The notes: generated by a model not told the origin, from the letters alone. A stretch of DNA of 64,000 nt from CAZZBK01 sp964652155 (GCA_964652155.1 CAZZBK010000006.1:1-64000); one strand, 5' to 3'; positions 51,014-60,764 are shown, numbered from the stretch's first letter. Made by a program: numbers and translations.

Positions 51014-53969
51014 CATTTATCCGGCGGCGGGACGACCCAACCGAGCCGCTGAGCGTGTGGCCAGCAACGCGGCCGACATGGGTTTAGCCTCGAACTTGCA
51101 CGTCGTGGCCGCCCACGGATTTTTGCTGCAAGGGGAACTCGATCGCGCGCAGGTCGAGCAGATCGCCCGCGCCTTGCTCGTTGATCATGTGGTCGAGTCG
51201 CCACGCATCGCGCCGTGCGGCGACCCGCAGTTGAACGTGGCCCCGGCGGGCACCACGAGCGCCGTGCATGTGTTGCCCAAGCCGGGCGTGATGGACCCCG
51301 TCGCGCAGAGCGCTCAGAAAGCGATCGCCGACCTGGGGTTGGCCGTCGATCAGGTACGAACCCTCTCGAAGTACTGGCTCTCAGAGTTGAGCGCTGACAA
51401 GCTTTCAACCTTGTGCTCCAAGGTGCTGGCCAACGATGCCATCGAGCAGGTCATTGTGGGCCCGTTGGGTTGGAAGCATCTGGACCTTGGCTCGCGCTAC
51501 GAATTTCATCCCTTGACGGTGCCGCTGCTGTCGCTCGACGACGCGGCGCTCGTCAAGCTCAGCCGCGAGGGGCAGTTGTATCTCAGCTTGGTCGAGATGC
51601 AGACGATTCAGGCCCATTTCCGCGCCCAGCAGCGCGACCCCACCGACGCCGAGTTGGAAACGATCGCCCAAACGTGGAGCGAGCATTGCAGCCATAAAAC
51701 ACTGGCCGGCCGTGTGCGGTACCGCGATGAGAAACACGAACGACTCTTTAAGAACATGCTCAAAGAGACGATCTTCGCCGCCACGAACACGATCCGTCAG
51801 TCGCTCGGCACGAACGACTGGTGCGTCAGCGTGTTCAAAGACAACGCCGGGGTCGTGACGTTCAACGACGAGTATCACGTCTGCTTCAAAGTCGAAACGC
51901 ATAACCATCCCTCGGCGCTCGAACCCTACGGCGGCGCGAACACGGGCCTGGGCGGAGTGATTCGCGATCCGCTCGGCACCGGCATGGGCGCCAAGCCCGT
52001 CTGCAACACCGACGTGTTCTGCTTTGCGCCGCCTGATACGCCCCATGACTCGTTGCCCGCGGGTGTGCTGCATCCGAAGCGCGTGATGAACGGCGTGGTG
52101 AGTGGCGTGCGCGACTACGGCAACCGGATGGGCATTCCCACCGTCAACGGCGCGGTCTATTTCGACCCGCGTTACTTGGGCAACCCATTGGTCTATTGCG
52201 GTAACGTGGGGCTGATTCCAGTCGACATGGCGTTCAAGGAAGCCTTGCCCGGCGACCGCATTGTCGCCGTCGGAGGTCGCACGGGCCGCGACGGCATTCA
52301 CGGCGCGACGTTCTCGTCGGCCGAGTTGACCAGCGAGAGCGAGAGCCTGTCGGGGGGCGCGGTGCAAATCGGCAACGCGATCACCGAGAAGATGCTGCTC
52401 GACGTGGTGCTCGCGGCCCGCGATCAGGGGCTCTATCATGCCATCACCGACTGTGGGGCGGGGGGCTTTAGCAGCGCCGTGGGCGAAATGGGGGCCGAGA
52501 TCGGCGCCGAAGTGTGGCTCGATCGCATTCCACTCAAGTACGACGGCCTGTCGTACACCGAAATGTGGATCAGCGAGGCGCAAGAGCGCATGATCCTGGC
52601 GGTCGGTCCCGACACGGTCGACGCGTTTATTCGCCTCTGCGCCAGCGAAGGGGTCGAGGCCACGGTGATCGGCATCTATCAGCCCACGGGTCGGCTGCAA
52701 CTCAAGTATCACGATCATGTCGTGGCCGATCTGGCGATGGAGTTCTTGCACGACGGTCGCCCGCCGGTCGTGCGCGAAGCGACTTACGCTCCCCAAGTGG
52801 TCACCACGCAACCGCTGCCCGACAAGTACACCTGGGACTACACCTCCGAGTTGCTGTCGATCCTCGGTTCGCTCAACGTGGCGAGCAAGGAATGGGTGAT
52901 TCGCCAGTACGACCACGAAGTGCAAGGGGGCTCGGTGGTCAAGCCGCTCGTGGGCATCGCGAACGATGGTCCCAGTGACGCGGCGGTCGTGCGTCCGGTG
53001 CTCAACTCGCGGCGCGGCATTGTGATTGCCTGCGGCATGAATCCGCGCTACGGCGATTTCGACACGTACCACATGGCCAGCAGTGCGATCGACGAGGCCG
53101 TGCGCAATTGCGTGGCTGTTGGAGCTGACCCACGGCGGATCGCCATTCTCGACAACTTCTGCTGGGGCGATTGCGAAAAGCCCGAGACGCTCGGTTCGCT
53201 GGTGCGGGCCGCCCTGGCCTGCCATGACCTAGCGGTGGCTTGGTCGATGCCGTTCATCAGCGGCAAAGACAGCCTCAACAACGAGTTCAAGTTCACGTCC
53301 GCCGACGGCTCGCGCCAGGCGATCGCGATTCCCCCCTCGCTGCTGATTAGCGCTCTGGGGCAGATCGACGACATCGCGCAGGCCGTGACGATGGACCTGA
53401 AACGCGCCGGCAATTTCCTTTATCAAGTTGGCGTGACGAAGGATGAGCTGGGCGGCTCGCACTTCGCGCTCGTGCAAACGATCGGCGGCGGACAGGTTCC
53501 CACGGTCGACACCGTGACCGCGCAAGCGACGTTCATCAAGCTGCACGCGGCGATCAAGGCGGGCTTGGTGCGGGCGTGCCACGACCTGAGCGAAGGGGGC
53601 TTGGCCGTCACCGCGGCCGAGATGGCCTTCGCCGGCGGGTTGGGCGCGCGGCTCTTCCTGGCGCAAGCCCCACACGCGCTCGATCTGAGCGACCCTGGCG
53701 CGACGCGCTCGTTGCTCTTCAGCGAGTCGAACAGTCGGTTCCTCGTCGAGGTCACGCCCGAGCAGACGGACGCATTCGAGGCTGCACTCGTCGGCGTGCC
53801 GTGTGCCTTGGTCGGCGAAGTGGTCGACAGCGGGCGACTCGAAGTCATCGGCCTACCGCAGAGCGTCGAGATCGATGACAGCCAGCAGTCGGCCGACGAA
53901 GCTCCGCTGGTGATCGACGCGGCACTCGATGTCTTGAAAGAGGCGTGGCAGAAGCCGCTGCGTTGGTAG
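50997..53969 (+). CDS. purL: Phosphoribosylformylglycinamidine synthase, PurS-like + PurL fusion
   Basis: This ATP-dependent enzyme of purine synthesis (FGAR to FGAM) has 990 residues from the ATG at 50997. Residues 1-90 and 95-180 look like two PurS-type units (MLWEVDIYPAAGRPNRAAERV...; AVHVLPKPGVMDPVAQSAQKAIADLGLAVDQV). The PurL core then begins with the linker LVEMQTIQAHF and TWSEHCSHKT (catalytic His, near residue 230) and continues with FKVETHNHPSALEPYGGANTG, GRDGIHGATFSSAEL and DCGAGGFSSAVGEMGAEIG. No C-terminal glutaminase (PurQ-type GATase) is present, so a separate PurQ is needed. It overlaps tyrA by 17 bp. Confidence 0.95.
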   Translation: MLWEVDIYPAAGRPNRAAERVASNAADMGLASNLHVVAAHGFLLQGELDRAQVEQIARALLVDHVVESPRIAPCGDPQLNVAPAGTTSAVHVLPKPGVMDPVAQSAQKAIADLGLAVDQVRTLSKYWLSELSADKLSTLCSKVLANDAIEQVIVGPLGWKHLDLGSRYEFHPLTVPLLSLDDAALVKLSREGQLYLSLVEMQTIQAHFRAQQRDPTDAELETIAQTWSEHCSHKTLAGRVRYRDEKHERLFKNMLKETIFAATNTIRQSLGTNDWCVSVFKDNAGVVTFNDEYHVCFKVETHNHPSALEPYGGANTGLGGVIRDPLGTGMGAKPVCNTDVFCFAPPDTPHDSLPAGVLHPKRVMNGVVSGVRDYGNRMGIPTVNGAVYFDPRYLGNPLVYCGNVGLIPVDMAFKEALPGDRIVAVGGRTGRDGIHGATFSSAELTSESESLSGGAVQIGNAITEKMLLDVVLAARDQGLYHAITDCGAGGFSSAVGEMGAEIGAEVWLDRIPLKYDGLSYTEMWISEAQERMILAVGPDTVDAFIRLCASEGVEATVIGIYQPTGRLQLKYHDHVVADLAMEFLHDGRPPVVREATYAPQVVTTQPLPDKYTWDYTSELLSILGSLNVASKEWVIRQYDHEVQGGSVVKPLVGIANDGPSDAAVVRPVLNSRRGIVIACGMNPRYGDFDTYHMASSAIDEAVRNCVAVGADPRRIAILDNFCWGDCEKPETLGSLVRAALACHDLAVAWSMPFISGKDSLNNEFKFTSADGSRQAIAIPPSLLISALGQIDDIAQAVTMDLKRAGNFLYQVGVTKDELGGSHFALVQTIGGGQVPTVDTVTAQATFIKLHAAIKAGLVRACHDLSEGGLAVTAAEMAFAGGLGARLFLAQAPHALDLSDPGATRSLLFSESNSRFLVEVTPEQTDAFEAALVGVPCALVGEVVDSGRLEVIGLPQSVEIDDSQQSADEAPLVIDAALDVLKEAWQKPLRW

Positions 53970-54023
53970 TCGTCATTGGCCGAAGAGCTTACGGACCAAC
54001 ACCGGGCAACTTCGAGAACCGAC

Positions 54024-54428
54024 ATGGACTGGTTAGATTGGTACCACGCACTCGCCAAGCCAAGCTGGACTCCGGCACCGGCGACGATCGGTCTGATCTG
54101 GCAAATCCTGTATCCGATCATAGCGGTCAGTTTTGGATTTGTTTTCGTGCAGGCATTTCGACGGCGGGTACCGTGGCGGGTTGCGCTCCCCTTCGCGATC
54201 AACCTTGTGGCCAATCTGATCTTTACGCCCATTCAGTTTGGTTTGCGGAACTTACCGCTCGCGGCGATCGACATTCTCGTCGTGTGGAGCTCGATCCTGT
54301 GGATCATTGCGGAAGTCTGGCAACATAATCGCTGGGTGGCCGTGGCGCAGATCCCCTACCTCACTTGGGTCACGCTGGCGACCGTGCTGCAACTGTCAAT
54401 CACGACGATGAATTGGGGCCGCACGTGA
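54024..54428 (+). CDS. TspO/MBR family membrane protein
   Basis: This tryptophan-rich sensory/transport protein is 134 residues long (ATG 54024). It begins with WYHALAKPSWTPAPATIGLIWQILYPIIAVSFGF, the family's PSWTPP-type opening (here PSWTPAP), and has five hydrophobic segments, with FAINLVANLIFTPIQFGLRNLPLAAIDILVVW as the typical central pair (usual N-x-x-W becomes N-L-I-F). These proteins bind porphyrins or sense redox and light conditions. It follows purL by 54 bp but may be separate; it is convergent with the cupin gene. Confidence 0.88.
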   Translation: MDWLDWYHALAKPSWTPAPATIGLIWQILYPIIAVSFGFVFVQAFRRRVPWRVALPFAINLVANLIFTPIQFGLRNLPLAAIDILVVWSSILWIIAEVWQHNRWVAVAQIPYLTWVTLATVLQLSITTMNWGRT

Positions 54429-54441
54429 TCACGTGTAACCC

Positions 54442-54924
54442 TCAATCGTGATGCGGCACGCGAATTTCGACACCGTAACGCGGTGCAATCTGCAAAAGTT
54501 TTACGATCTCATCTTTCGTGGGTGGCAATGCCGTCGTGGAGCCCTCGGGCAAAGCGACGCCCACCTCGAAGAACATTTGTTCCAAACCGGCTGGGGCGAC
54601 CGAAATGATCATCCTGGCCGGTTCACCTGTCTCGTTTTTGAATGAGTGAGGGGTGCCGACCGGCATGTTGGCGAATGTGCCTGCGCGAGCGACATGCTTG
54701 TGTTCGCCGATCTGAAAGGTAATCTCCCCATCGAGCACGTAAAAGCTCTCCTCCTCGCGCTGATGGACGTGCGGCGGGGGGCCACCCCCGGGCGGCACAA
54801 GTGCTTCCCACATCGCGTACTTGCCGTTCGTTTCGTCGCCTGTGGCTAAGAATCGGTAAACATCGCCGACGACGGCAACCGTTCGGCCCGCGCCGGGTTC
54901 ACGAATCGTGGGTTGATTGAGCAT
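54442..54924 (-). CDS. Cupin domain protein
   Basis: This single-domain cupin is 160 residues long (ATG 54924; an upstream in-frame start at 54990 is unlikely). Cupin motif 1 is GGGPPPHVHQREEESFYVLDGEITFQIG (metal-binding HxH and Glu) and motif 2 is ANMPVGTPHSFKNETGEPARM (His). A possible enzymatic or binding role for a small molecule is open. It is 81 bp downstream of fhcD on the same strand, so it could belong to the end of the C1 transcript, but the family gives no clue. Confidence 0.88.
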   Translation of the reverse strand: MLNQPTIREPGAGRTVAVVGDVYRFLATGDETNGKYAMWEALVPPGGGPPPHVHQREEESFYVLDGEITFQIGEHKHVARAGTFANMPVGTPHSFKNETGEPARMIISVAPAGLEQMFFEVGVALPEGSTTALPPTKDEIVKLLQIAPRYGVEIRVPHHD

Positions 54925-55005
54925 GGCAAAGATTCCCTGCAGAAGAGGTACTTGTACCCCAATCGTATTGTCGACCCCGAATAGGAGCACGCTCAGCCGC
55001 AGAAA

Positions 55006-55929
55006 TCACAGCAGATCGCGCAAATGAAAGTGATGTTTGCCGAGCTTGCCGCCGTAGTTGCCAGCCGTGATCATCACGATCTCGGGCATACCAGCAGCCG
55101 CGTGCAGGCCACGTCGCATGGCGGACTGCACAGCCTCGAAGCTGAGGCCGTCAATGACGATCTCGTACACGGCGCGACACGTCGAGGGTAGTTCTGTCGA
55201 GGTGTCGCAACGGAGCGTGGGGCAATAGGCGTCGTTGGTGCTGGCCTTGAGCTTGGCGTATTGCGAGCCGACTTTGCTGCCCGAGCGGACAATGCCCCCT
55301 GGAAACGGCAACGCCACATCGACTCCGGATCGAATCGCGGCGACGGCGGCTTCGGCGGCTCGCAACGCCGCGGCGCCGCTGGTGCCGCCGATGAGCAGAT
55401 TGCCGCCGGCAACGCCGGTGACGGTGCCAAAGTAATCTTCGCAGAGGAACTCGCCATCCATGACGGGGATGCGCCAGTAGCGGCGGTCGTCGATCTTTTT
55501 CGAGCGTTGGTAGCCGTCGCCGAAATAGCGAATGCCGCCACCAATGCGGATCCGTTTTTCCTTGGGGCAGTCCATGATGCCGTTGTAACAGGCCGTCGTC
55601 GGGCAGGTGAGCACGCACTGACCGACGCGCCCTTGCAACGCCTTGCCCAGCGAGTCGATCGTGAAAGCGAACACGAGCACCGCGACGCCCGGTCGGCCGT
55701 CGGGGGTTTCGCTCGGCGGCACCTCGCGTTCGATGGCCGCCTCGACGTCGCAGGCGATGACGCTCGTGGCGTTGCCGCACAGCACCGTGGCGGCGGTCCG
55801 CGCCCAGTCGAGCGTGTCGGCCGTAATCACGAGCCGGGCCGCCTTGATCGGAAACGCCTCGGCGAACGTGTCGACGATGCTCACGCCGTGAAGTTGCAAA
55901 GCAGCAGGGGTTTCAGTCGGTATCGTCAT
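55006..55929 (-). CDS. fhcD: Formylmethanofuran:tetrahydromethanopterin formyltransferase
   Basis: This enzyme transfers the formyl group between tetrahydromethanopterin and methanofuran (or an analogue) in C1 oxidation. The 307-residue product matches Ftr/FhcD closely: VSIVDTFAEAFPIKAARLVITADTLDWARTAATVLCGNATSVIACDVEA, GVAVLVFAFTIDSLGKALQGRVGQCVLTCPTTACYNG and IRIGGGIRYFGDGYQRSKKI. The ATG at 55929 is preceded by GGAACTGCT. It is the third gene of the leftward fhcC-fhcA-fhcD order, 22 bp after fhcA. Confidence 0.95.
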   Translation of the reverse strand: MTIPTETPAALQLHGVSIVDTFAEAFPIKAARLVITADTLDWARTAATVLCGNATSVIACDVEAAIEREVPPSETPDGRPGVAVLVFAFTIDSLGKALQGRVGQCVLTCPTTACYNGIMDCPKEKRIRIGGGIRYFGDGYQRSKKIDDRRYWRIPVMDGEFLCEDYFGTVTGVAGGNLLIGGTSGAAALRAAEAAVAAIRSGVDVALPFPGGIVRSGSKVGSQYAKLKASTNDAYCPTLRCDTSTELPSTCRAVYEIVIDGLSFEAVQSAMRRGLHAAAGMPEIVMITAGNYGGKLGKHHFHLRDLL

Positions 55930-55951
55930 AGCAGTTCCAGTGATCCTTGCG

Positions 55952-57610
55952 TTAACTCACCAATTCCGATGCGTGCAGGTAGCTGGCGTCGACCGGGTAG
56001 TTGCGCCAGCGAATCGAGTAGTGCTTCTCGAACCAGTGTTGGATGTCGCGCTCCAGCTCGCGATCATAGTCGGGCTCGACGTGCAGGGTCTTGCCGTTGG
56101 CCTCGTCGCGAATCTCGCCGTGCTCGACGATTACGCGCCCGGACTTGATCACGATGCGCGGCAACTCGAACATGGTCTCTTGATTCGCGTGCGGCGTGTA
56201 GATCGTGATGTCGGCATCGGCGCCGGGGCCGAGATGCCCCTTGTTTTTGAGCCCCAAGATGCGCGCGGGACCGGCCCGCGTGATGATCGCAATCTCGTTG
56301 AGCGTGTATTCACGCTCCAGATCGTAGAGCGACGAACGCTCGCGGACCAGCGGGTTGCAGGTCTTGAGCACGTCCCGTCGATAGGTCCGGTCCATGAGCA
56401 GTCGGATGATTTGCGGGTAGGCCAGAAACGAGCCGCCGTTGGGATGGTCGGTGCTCATTACAACGCGCCAGGGGTCATTGACGAGCAAGTACCATTCGAG
56501 GCCGATGGCCCATTGCAGGGCGTGGACGGCTGACTTGTTCTTGTACTGGATCGGGGTGATGCCGCAGCCGGACTCCATTTCGGTGTCGCCGCTGAACCAT
56601 TTGCCGCCGTAGACTTTCGAGAGGAAGTAGCCCAACGGCCCGTCGCCGGTCATGCTGGTCGTCTGACCGAAGAGCACCTGTCCCACGTCGATGGTGACAT
56701 TCGCGTGCGCGTTGACATAGTCGGCCAGCGGCACGACCTGGCTGTTGAACGTGCTCTCGTCGGCCTCGCCGCCACCGTAGCTGTGGAACTGCGCGTGCGT
56801 AATGTGCCCGCGATGCCCTTCGAGCGCCCGCATCGTTTCGAGCGTGGTGGTCCAATTGCCGGGCATTCCCAGGTTGTTGCAGTGGATATGCACGGGGTGC
56901 GGGAGACGCAACTCGCCGGCGGCCTGGGCCACGCCGCTGACGATCTGCCGTGGGGTGACTTGGAAATGGTCGACGACCGAGTCGAGCCCGCTGACGTTGC
57001 CCGAGGCCTGCTGCTTCCAGACCTCGACGCCGCCAGGGTTAACAAGCTTGGGGGCATACCCTTTGGTGGCCGAGAGCAACCAGCCGATGAACGCCTTGAG
57101 CTTTTGGGGTTCCTGGTCGCGGATCGACTGCATGACGTAGTGGTTGTTGCCCATCAGCACATAAAAACCCTTGTCGAGACACGGGGTGTCGTCGAATTCT
57201 TCGTGCGCGTGCCGCGCGGCAAGGGGCGGGATCGCGGCGTCGAACGCGGTTGTGTAGCCGAGTCCGGCGTACTTGTAGCCGGTGGCAAACGTGCTGGGGA
57301 CGCTTCCCATCGTGCCGCTACGGGTGTTGGCCGTGCGAACCACCGGAGCGGATTGACGCTTTTCCTCAGGCCGCATCTTGCGCGCAACATTCACCTTGGG
57401 GCCGGCAATGTGACAGTGCATGTCGATGCCGCCGGGCATGACGACCAAGCCACGGGCATCGATCTCGCGATGGGGACGCACGCGCGGATCGCTCGGCGCC
57501 GCGACGATACGACCGTCCGTGATCCACAGGTCGCGCACCTGGCCATCGATGCCGTTGGCCGGGTCATGGATCGTGCCGCCCGAGATTTTTGTGTAGTCCA
57601 TCACGGTCAT
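55952..57610 (-). CDS. fhcA: Formyltransferase/hydrolase complex subunit A (formylmethanofuran dehydrogenase A homologue)
   Basis: This 552-residue amidohydrolase-family subunit hydrolyses formylmethanofuran (or the analogue) to formate in methylotrophic-type bacteria. Zinc-binding residues appear in GLVVMPGGIDMHCHIAGPKVN (HxH) and later as HPVHIHCNNLGMPGNW and ITHAQFHSYGGGEADESTFNSQ. The C-terminal domain has LKNKGHLGPGADADITIYTP. A second in-frame ATG at 57601 is possible. Its neighbour fhcC is 258 bp upstream and fhcD 22 bp downstream. No fhcB is encoded in the window. Confidence 0.95.
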   Translation of the reverse strand: MTVMDYTKISGGTIHDPANGIDGQVRDLWITDGRIVAAPSDPRVRPHREIDARGLVVMPGGIDMHCHIAGPKVNVARKMRPEEKRQSAPVVRTANTRSGTMGSVPSTFATGYKYAGLGYTTAFDAAIPPLAARHAHEEFDDTPCLDKGFYVLMGNNHYVMQSIRDQEPQKLKAFIGWLLSATKGYAPKLVNPGGVEVWKQQASGNVSGLDSVVDHFQVTPRQIVSGVAQAAGELRLPHPVHIHCNNLGMPGNWTTTLETMRALEGHRGHITHAQFHSYGGGEADESTFNSQVVPLADYVNAHANVTIDVGQVLFGQTTSMTGDGPLGYFLSKVYGGKWFSGDTEMESGCGITPIQYKNKSAVHALQWAIGLEWYLLVNDPWRVVMSTDHPNGGSFLAYPQIIRLLMDRTYRRDVLKTCNPLVRERSSLYDLEREYTLNEIAIITRAGPARILGLKNKGHLGPGADADITIYTPHANQETMFELPRIVIKSGRVIVEHGEIRDEANGKTLHVEPDYDRELERDIQHWFEKHYSIRWRNYPVDASYLHASELVS

Positions 57611-57868
57611 CGTTACGCGGTCACTCCCGGCATCGGCTTGCCCTGCGCTTTGATGTGGCGATCGAGGCTCAGCAAAATATGTTAAGTAGGACGATCAGCG
57701 GGTCGTCCTGTTGCGATGATGATCAGAACCTCGATCACGACGCGAGGTCAATCGAGCGGCCATTCCAACGATCTATTCTGACCGCCGGAGGAGATCGTCA
57801 CAAGTGCAGCCCAACGGCACGTCGTTGAGAGGGTGGCCCGGACAACTTGCGGTCGGGGTTGCACATCC

Positions 57869-58717
57869 TCAGGCGGATGTCGAAGCTGACTGGAGCCGCG
57901 CCGCGTGACGCATGAGCACTTCACCTCGGCCGATCGACACCTGGTCGCCGTGGTAGATGTCGAACTCGTCCGTGAACAAGGTCGTGTCGACTTTTAGCCC
58001 GCGGGTGTGAACATGGCGTAGCAACACGTCGACGATTTGCGGCCGCGCGGTGGTGGCGAATCGAAAGGTTGGCAGCAGGGGGGGCGGAGTTGGGCCGAGC
58101 AGGCCGATGGTCCCGCGGCGCATGCCGGCTCCGGCACGAATGCCACACGGGCCGAACACGAGCACGGTGCCGGCAATCATGTTGAAGCCGATCAGGTCGC
58201 CGGCCGAGCCAGCGACGGCGATCAGGCCGCGACGCATGCTGAGCGCCACCTCGTTGCCGACATGGCCATCGACGAGAATCGTGCCGCCGGTCATGCCGTG
58301 GGTCGAGCCTCGATAGGCGGCACCGACCAAGTGCCCCGCGTCGCCGTGGACATGGATCAGGCCCGCGTGCATTTCGGCGCCGACCCATCCCTGGGCGTTG
58401 CCATGCACATGGATTTGTCCGCCGCGCAAGTCACTGCCGACGTGTCGACCGGCCGGGCCATGAATCTCAATGGAGCCGCTGCGCATGTGCGCGCCGATCC
58501 AATGCACACCGGCGAGATTCCCCTCGAAGTCGAAATGTTGATCGCGAGCATCGCCGGCCACGCGAAACCGTTCTGCCAGCGGGACTTTTCGGTTTCCGTC
58601 GAAAATCTCGAAACGTTCAATCTCGGCGTTCGATCGTTGGCAGGCCCAGTCGGGAGTGAGCCCTTCGATTTCGACCGGGGCCTGCGATGCGCCCAGATAG
58701 GTCAGCCGTAATGCCAT
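57869..58717 (-). CDS. fhcC: Formyltransferase/hydrolase complex subunit C (formylmethanofuran dehydrogenase C homologue)
   Basis: This 282-residue subunit contains a beta-helix of the GltB-C type, seen as repeated GxxVGxxxxGG units (GSDLRGGQIHVHGNAQGWVGAEMHAGLIHVHGDAGHLVGAAYRG... MTGGTILVDGHVGNEVALSMRRGLIAVAGSAGDLIGFNMIAGTVLVFG). The ATG at 58717 has a GGAG site just upstream. The gene is the first of the leftward C-A-D order. It ends 258 bp before fhcA begins; that gap contains no gene I can support. Confidence 0.93.
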   Translation of the reverse strand: MALRLTYLGASQAPVEIEGLTPDWACQRSNAEIERFEIFDGNRKVPLAERFRVAGDARDQHFDFEGNLAGVHWIGAHMRSGSIEIHGPAGRHVGSDLRGGQIHVHGNAQGWVGAEMHAGLIHVHGDAGHLVGAAYRGSTHGMTGGTILVDGHVGNEVALSMRRGLIAVAGSAGDLIGFNMIAGTVLVFGPCGIRAGAGMRRGTIGLLGPTPPPLLPTFRFATTARPQIVDVLLRHVHTRGLKVDTTLFTDEFDIYHGDQVSIGRGEVLMRHAARLQSASTSA

Positions 58718-58853
58718 GTTGCTCCGTCATTCGACCTGTGCGACAACCAAGGATGCATCCTACTGTAATCGGAAACCGGCCGTGGAGCCACCGCATGGAG
58801 CGGCGATCCCTACAGCGTGCATGGCGCTGGCGGATTGTTAGGCCAGGCACTGG

Positions 58854-60764
58854 TTAAGCGAGCGTCTCGGCCCGATGGGCTGCGACCGTCTCGGCGACGA
58901 GACGAATCAACTGCTCTCGATTGACCGGCTTGGTGATGTAATGCGTGCAGCCGGCTTCGAGGCATTTTTCGCGATCGCCGGACATGGCATGGGCGGTGGC
59001 CGCGATAATCACGCCATCGTAGCCGATGGTGCGCAGCGACCGGGTGGCGTCGTAGCCGTCCATGACCGGCATTTGCATGTCCATGATGATGGCCTCGTAG
59101 GCTTGCCCGGCATCGGCGGCATTCAAGGCCATCTCGACGGCTTCGCACCCATGCTGGGCTGTCTCGACGGCAGCCCCAGCTTTGGTCAGAAAATGCATGA
59201 GCAAGCGGCGGATGTCGGGGCCGTCCTCCGCCAACAAGATGCGCATGCCCGCCAGGGCCGTGGCCAAACTGGGCTTGGCAATCATGGTGCCCGGTACTCG
59301 GTCGGTCTCGTCGACCGACGCCTGTGCGGCATTGCCGACGACGACCTGCACGGGCAGACGAAGGCGGATGCGGGTGCCAACGCCGGGCGTGGACTCGACA
59401 ATCGTGAGTTCGCCGCCGAGCATGTCGGCGAACCGGCGACAGATGGCGAGGCCCAACCCTGTGCCGCCAAAGCGGCGCGTCGTCGAGTTGTCGGCCTGGA
59501 CAAACGGTTGAAACAGACGGTGCACAATGTTCGGCTCGATGCCCACCCCCGTGTCGATCACGTCACACTCAATACAGGAGGCGGCTTCGAGATAGCGGGC
59601 AACGATTTGGACCTGGCCCTGGTCGGTAAATTTGATGCCATTGCCAACGATGTTGACGAGAATCTGACGGAACCGGGCGGGGTCGGTGATCACGACCGGG
59701 GGCAGCGGCGTCTCGTACGTGAGATTCAGGTCGATCTTTTTTTGCTCGGCGCGAATGCGCATCAGCGCTTCCACATCCGACAATATGGCGCGTGGCGAAC
59801 ACTCGGCGTATTCCATGCGGAACTTGCCCGCCTCGATCCGAGAAAGATCAAGGATGTCGTTGATAATGGCAAGCAGATGCTGGCCATTCTGGCGAATCGT
59901 TTCGATCGCGTCGGAGCATTGGGGCGGGGCTTGGCGGATGTCCCCGTGTTCGTACAGCAAGTCTGCGTAGCCAATGATGGCGGTCATGGGCGTGCGAATT
60001 TCGTGGCTCATGTTGGCCAGAAACTCGCTTTTGGCGATGTTCGCCGTCTCGGCCTGTTGCAGCGAGTGACGCAGTTGCTCTTCGCTGCGCTGCAAGGCCT
60101 CGGTCCGGGCGATGATCGTGTCTTCCATCACTTCGGCAATCTGGTCCGCCTCGGCCTGGCAGCGGGCAATCTCGCGCATCTCATTCAGGCTGCGCCGACA
60201 AGCGTCGATTAGAAACACGTCTTCGTAAATCACCCAACAGACATGCTCCACCCAGCGCCAGGGATACGTTTCCACGGCACCGAACACACTTTCGGGCCAG
60301 AGTATGCCGCGCGCGGCATGATCGACTCCGGTGACGATCGTTGCCGTGATTAGCACCCGCCAATCGCGATAGAACGACAAAAAGGCCAGTGAACCAAACA
60401 CATGAAAATGGGTTTCGATGCGACCGCCCGTCAAGTGAATCAGCAGCGCCGACATGAGCGACTGCCCAATCGCCACCGCGTGCCGCGTGGCGGCATGACC
60501 GGGACGGAAATAGATCAACGCCAAGGGGGGCACGACGATCAGTCCGCCCAACAGCAAGGCGATCCAGACGTGCGGATGAACGTAGCTCTGTGCCCCCGCC
60601 CAGGTGCGGGGCGAAATAAAGATCGCGATGGCCACGGCCATGAGCCATTCAATGCCCAGCAGCCAGCCAAAGAGCCGATCGGTGGTGCGCCAATTACTCG
60701 CGCAGTGCTGAGCCAACAAGCGATTCGATTCGTAACTGAGTGTATTCATGGGTCCCGTTCTCAT
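58854..60764 (-). CDS. Hybrid sensor histidine kinase/response regulator
   Basis: This membrane-bound sensor kinase has 636 residues. Its N-terminal region has about five hydrophobic segments and the conserved motif GGRIETHFHVFGSLAFLSFYRDW (around residues 110-135), whose His residues may bind a metal. The HisKA phosphoacceptor is in FLANMSHEIRTPMTAI (His near 253) and the HATPase has NGIKFTDQGQ and FGGTGLGLAI. A receiver domain follows with ILLAEDGPDIRRLL and IIMDMQMPVMDGYDATR (Asp near 560), then the conserved Thr and Lys of the KP loop (YITKPVNREQL). Its ATG overlaps the TGA of the upstream gene (ATGA, 60761-60764), so the two are translationally coupled. Confidence 0.95.
   Translation of the reverse strand: MRTGPMNTLSYESNRLLAQHCASNWRTTDRLFGWLLGIEWLMAVAIAIFISPRTWAGAQSYVHPHVWIALLLGGLIVVPPLALIYFRPGHAATRHAVAIGQSLMSALLIHLTGGRIETHFHVFGSLAFLSFYRDWRVLITATIVTGVDHAARGILWPESVFGAVETYPWRWVEHVCWVIYEDVFLIDACRRSLNEMREIARCQAEADQIAEVMEDTIIARTEALQRSEEQLRHSLQQAETANIAKSEFLANMSHEIRTPMTAIIGYADLLYEHGDIRQAPPQCSDAIETIRQNGQHLLAIINDILDLSRIEAGKFRMEYAECSPRAILSDVEALMRIRAEQKKIDLNLTYETPLPPVVITDPARFRQILVNIVGNGIKFTDQGQVQIVARYLEAASCIECDVIDTGVGIEPNIVHRLFQPFVQADNSTTRRFGGTGLGLAICRRFADMLGGELTIVESTPGVGTRIRLRLPVQVVVGNAAQASVDETDRVPGTMIAKPSLATALAGMRILLAEDGPDIRRLLMHFLTKAGAAVETAQHGCEAVEMALNAADAGQAYEAIIMDMQMPVMDGYDATRSLRTIGYDGVIIAATAHAMSGDREKCLEAGCTHYITKPVNREQLIRLVAETVAAHRAETLA

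Noticed and set aside
51405..53225. Leftward frame of 606 codons
   Set aside because: It is antisense to purL, whose catalytic motifs (SEHCSHKT, VETHNHPS) are unambiguous.
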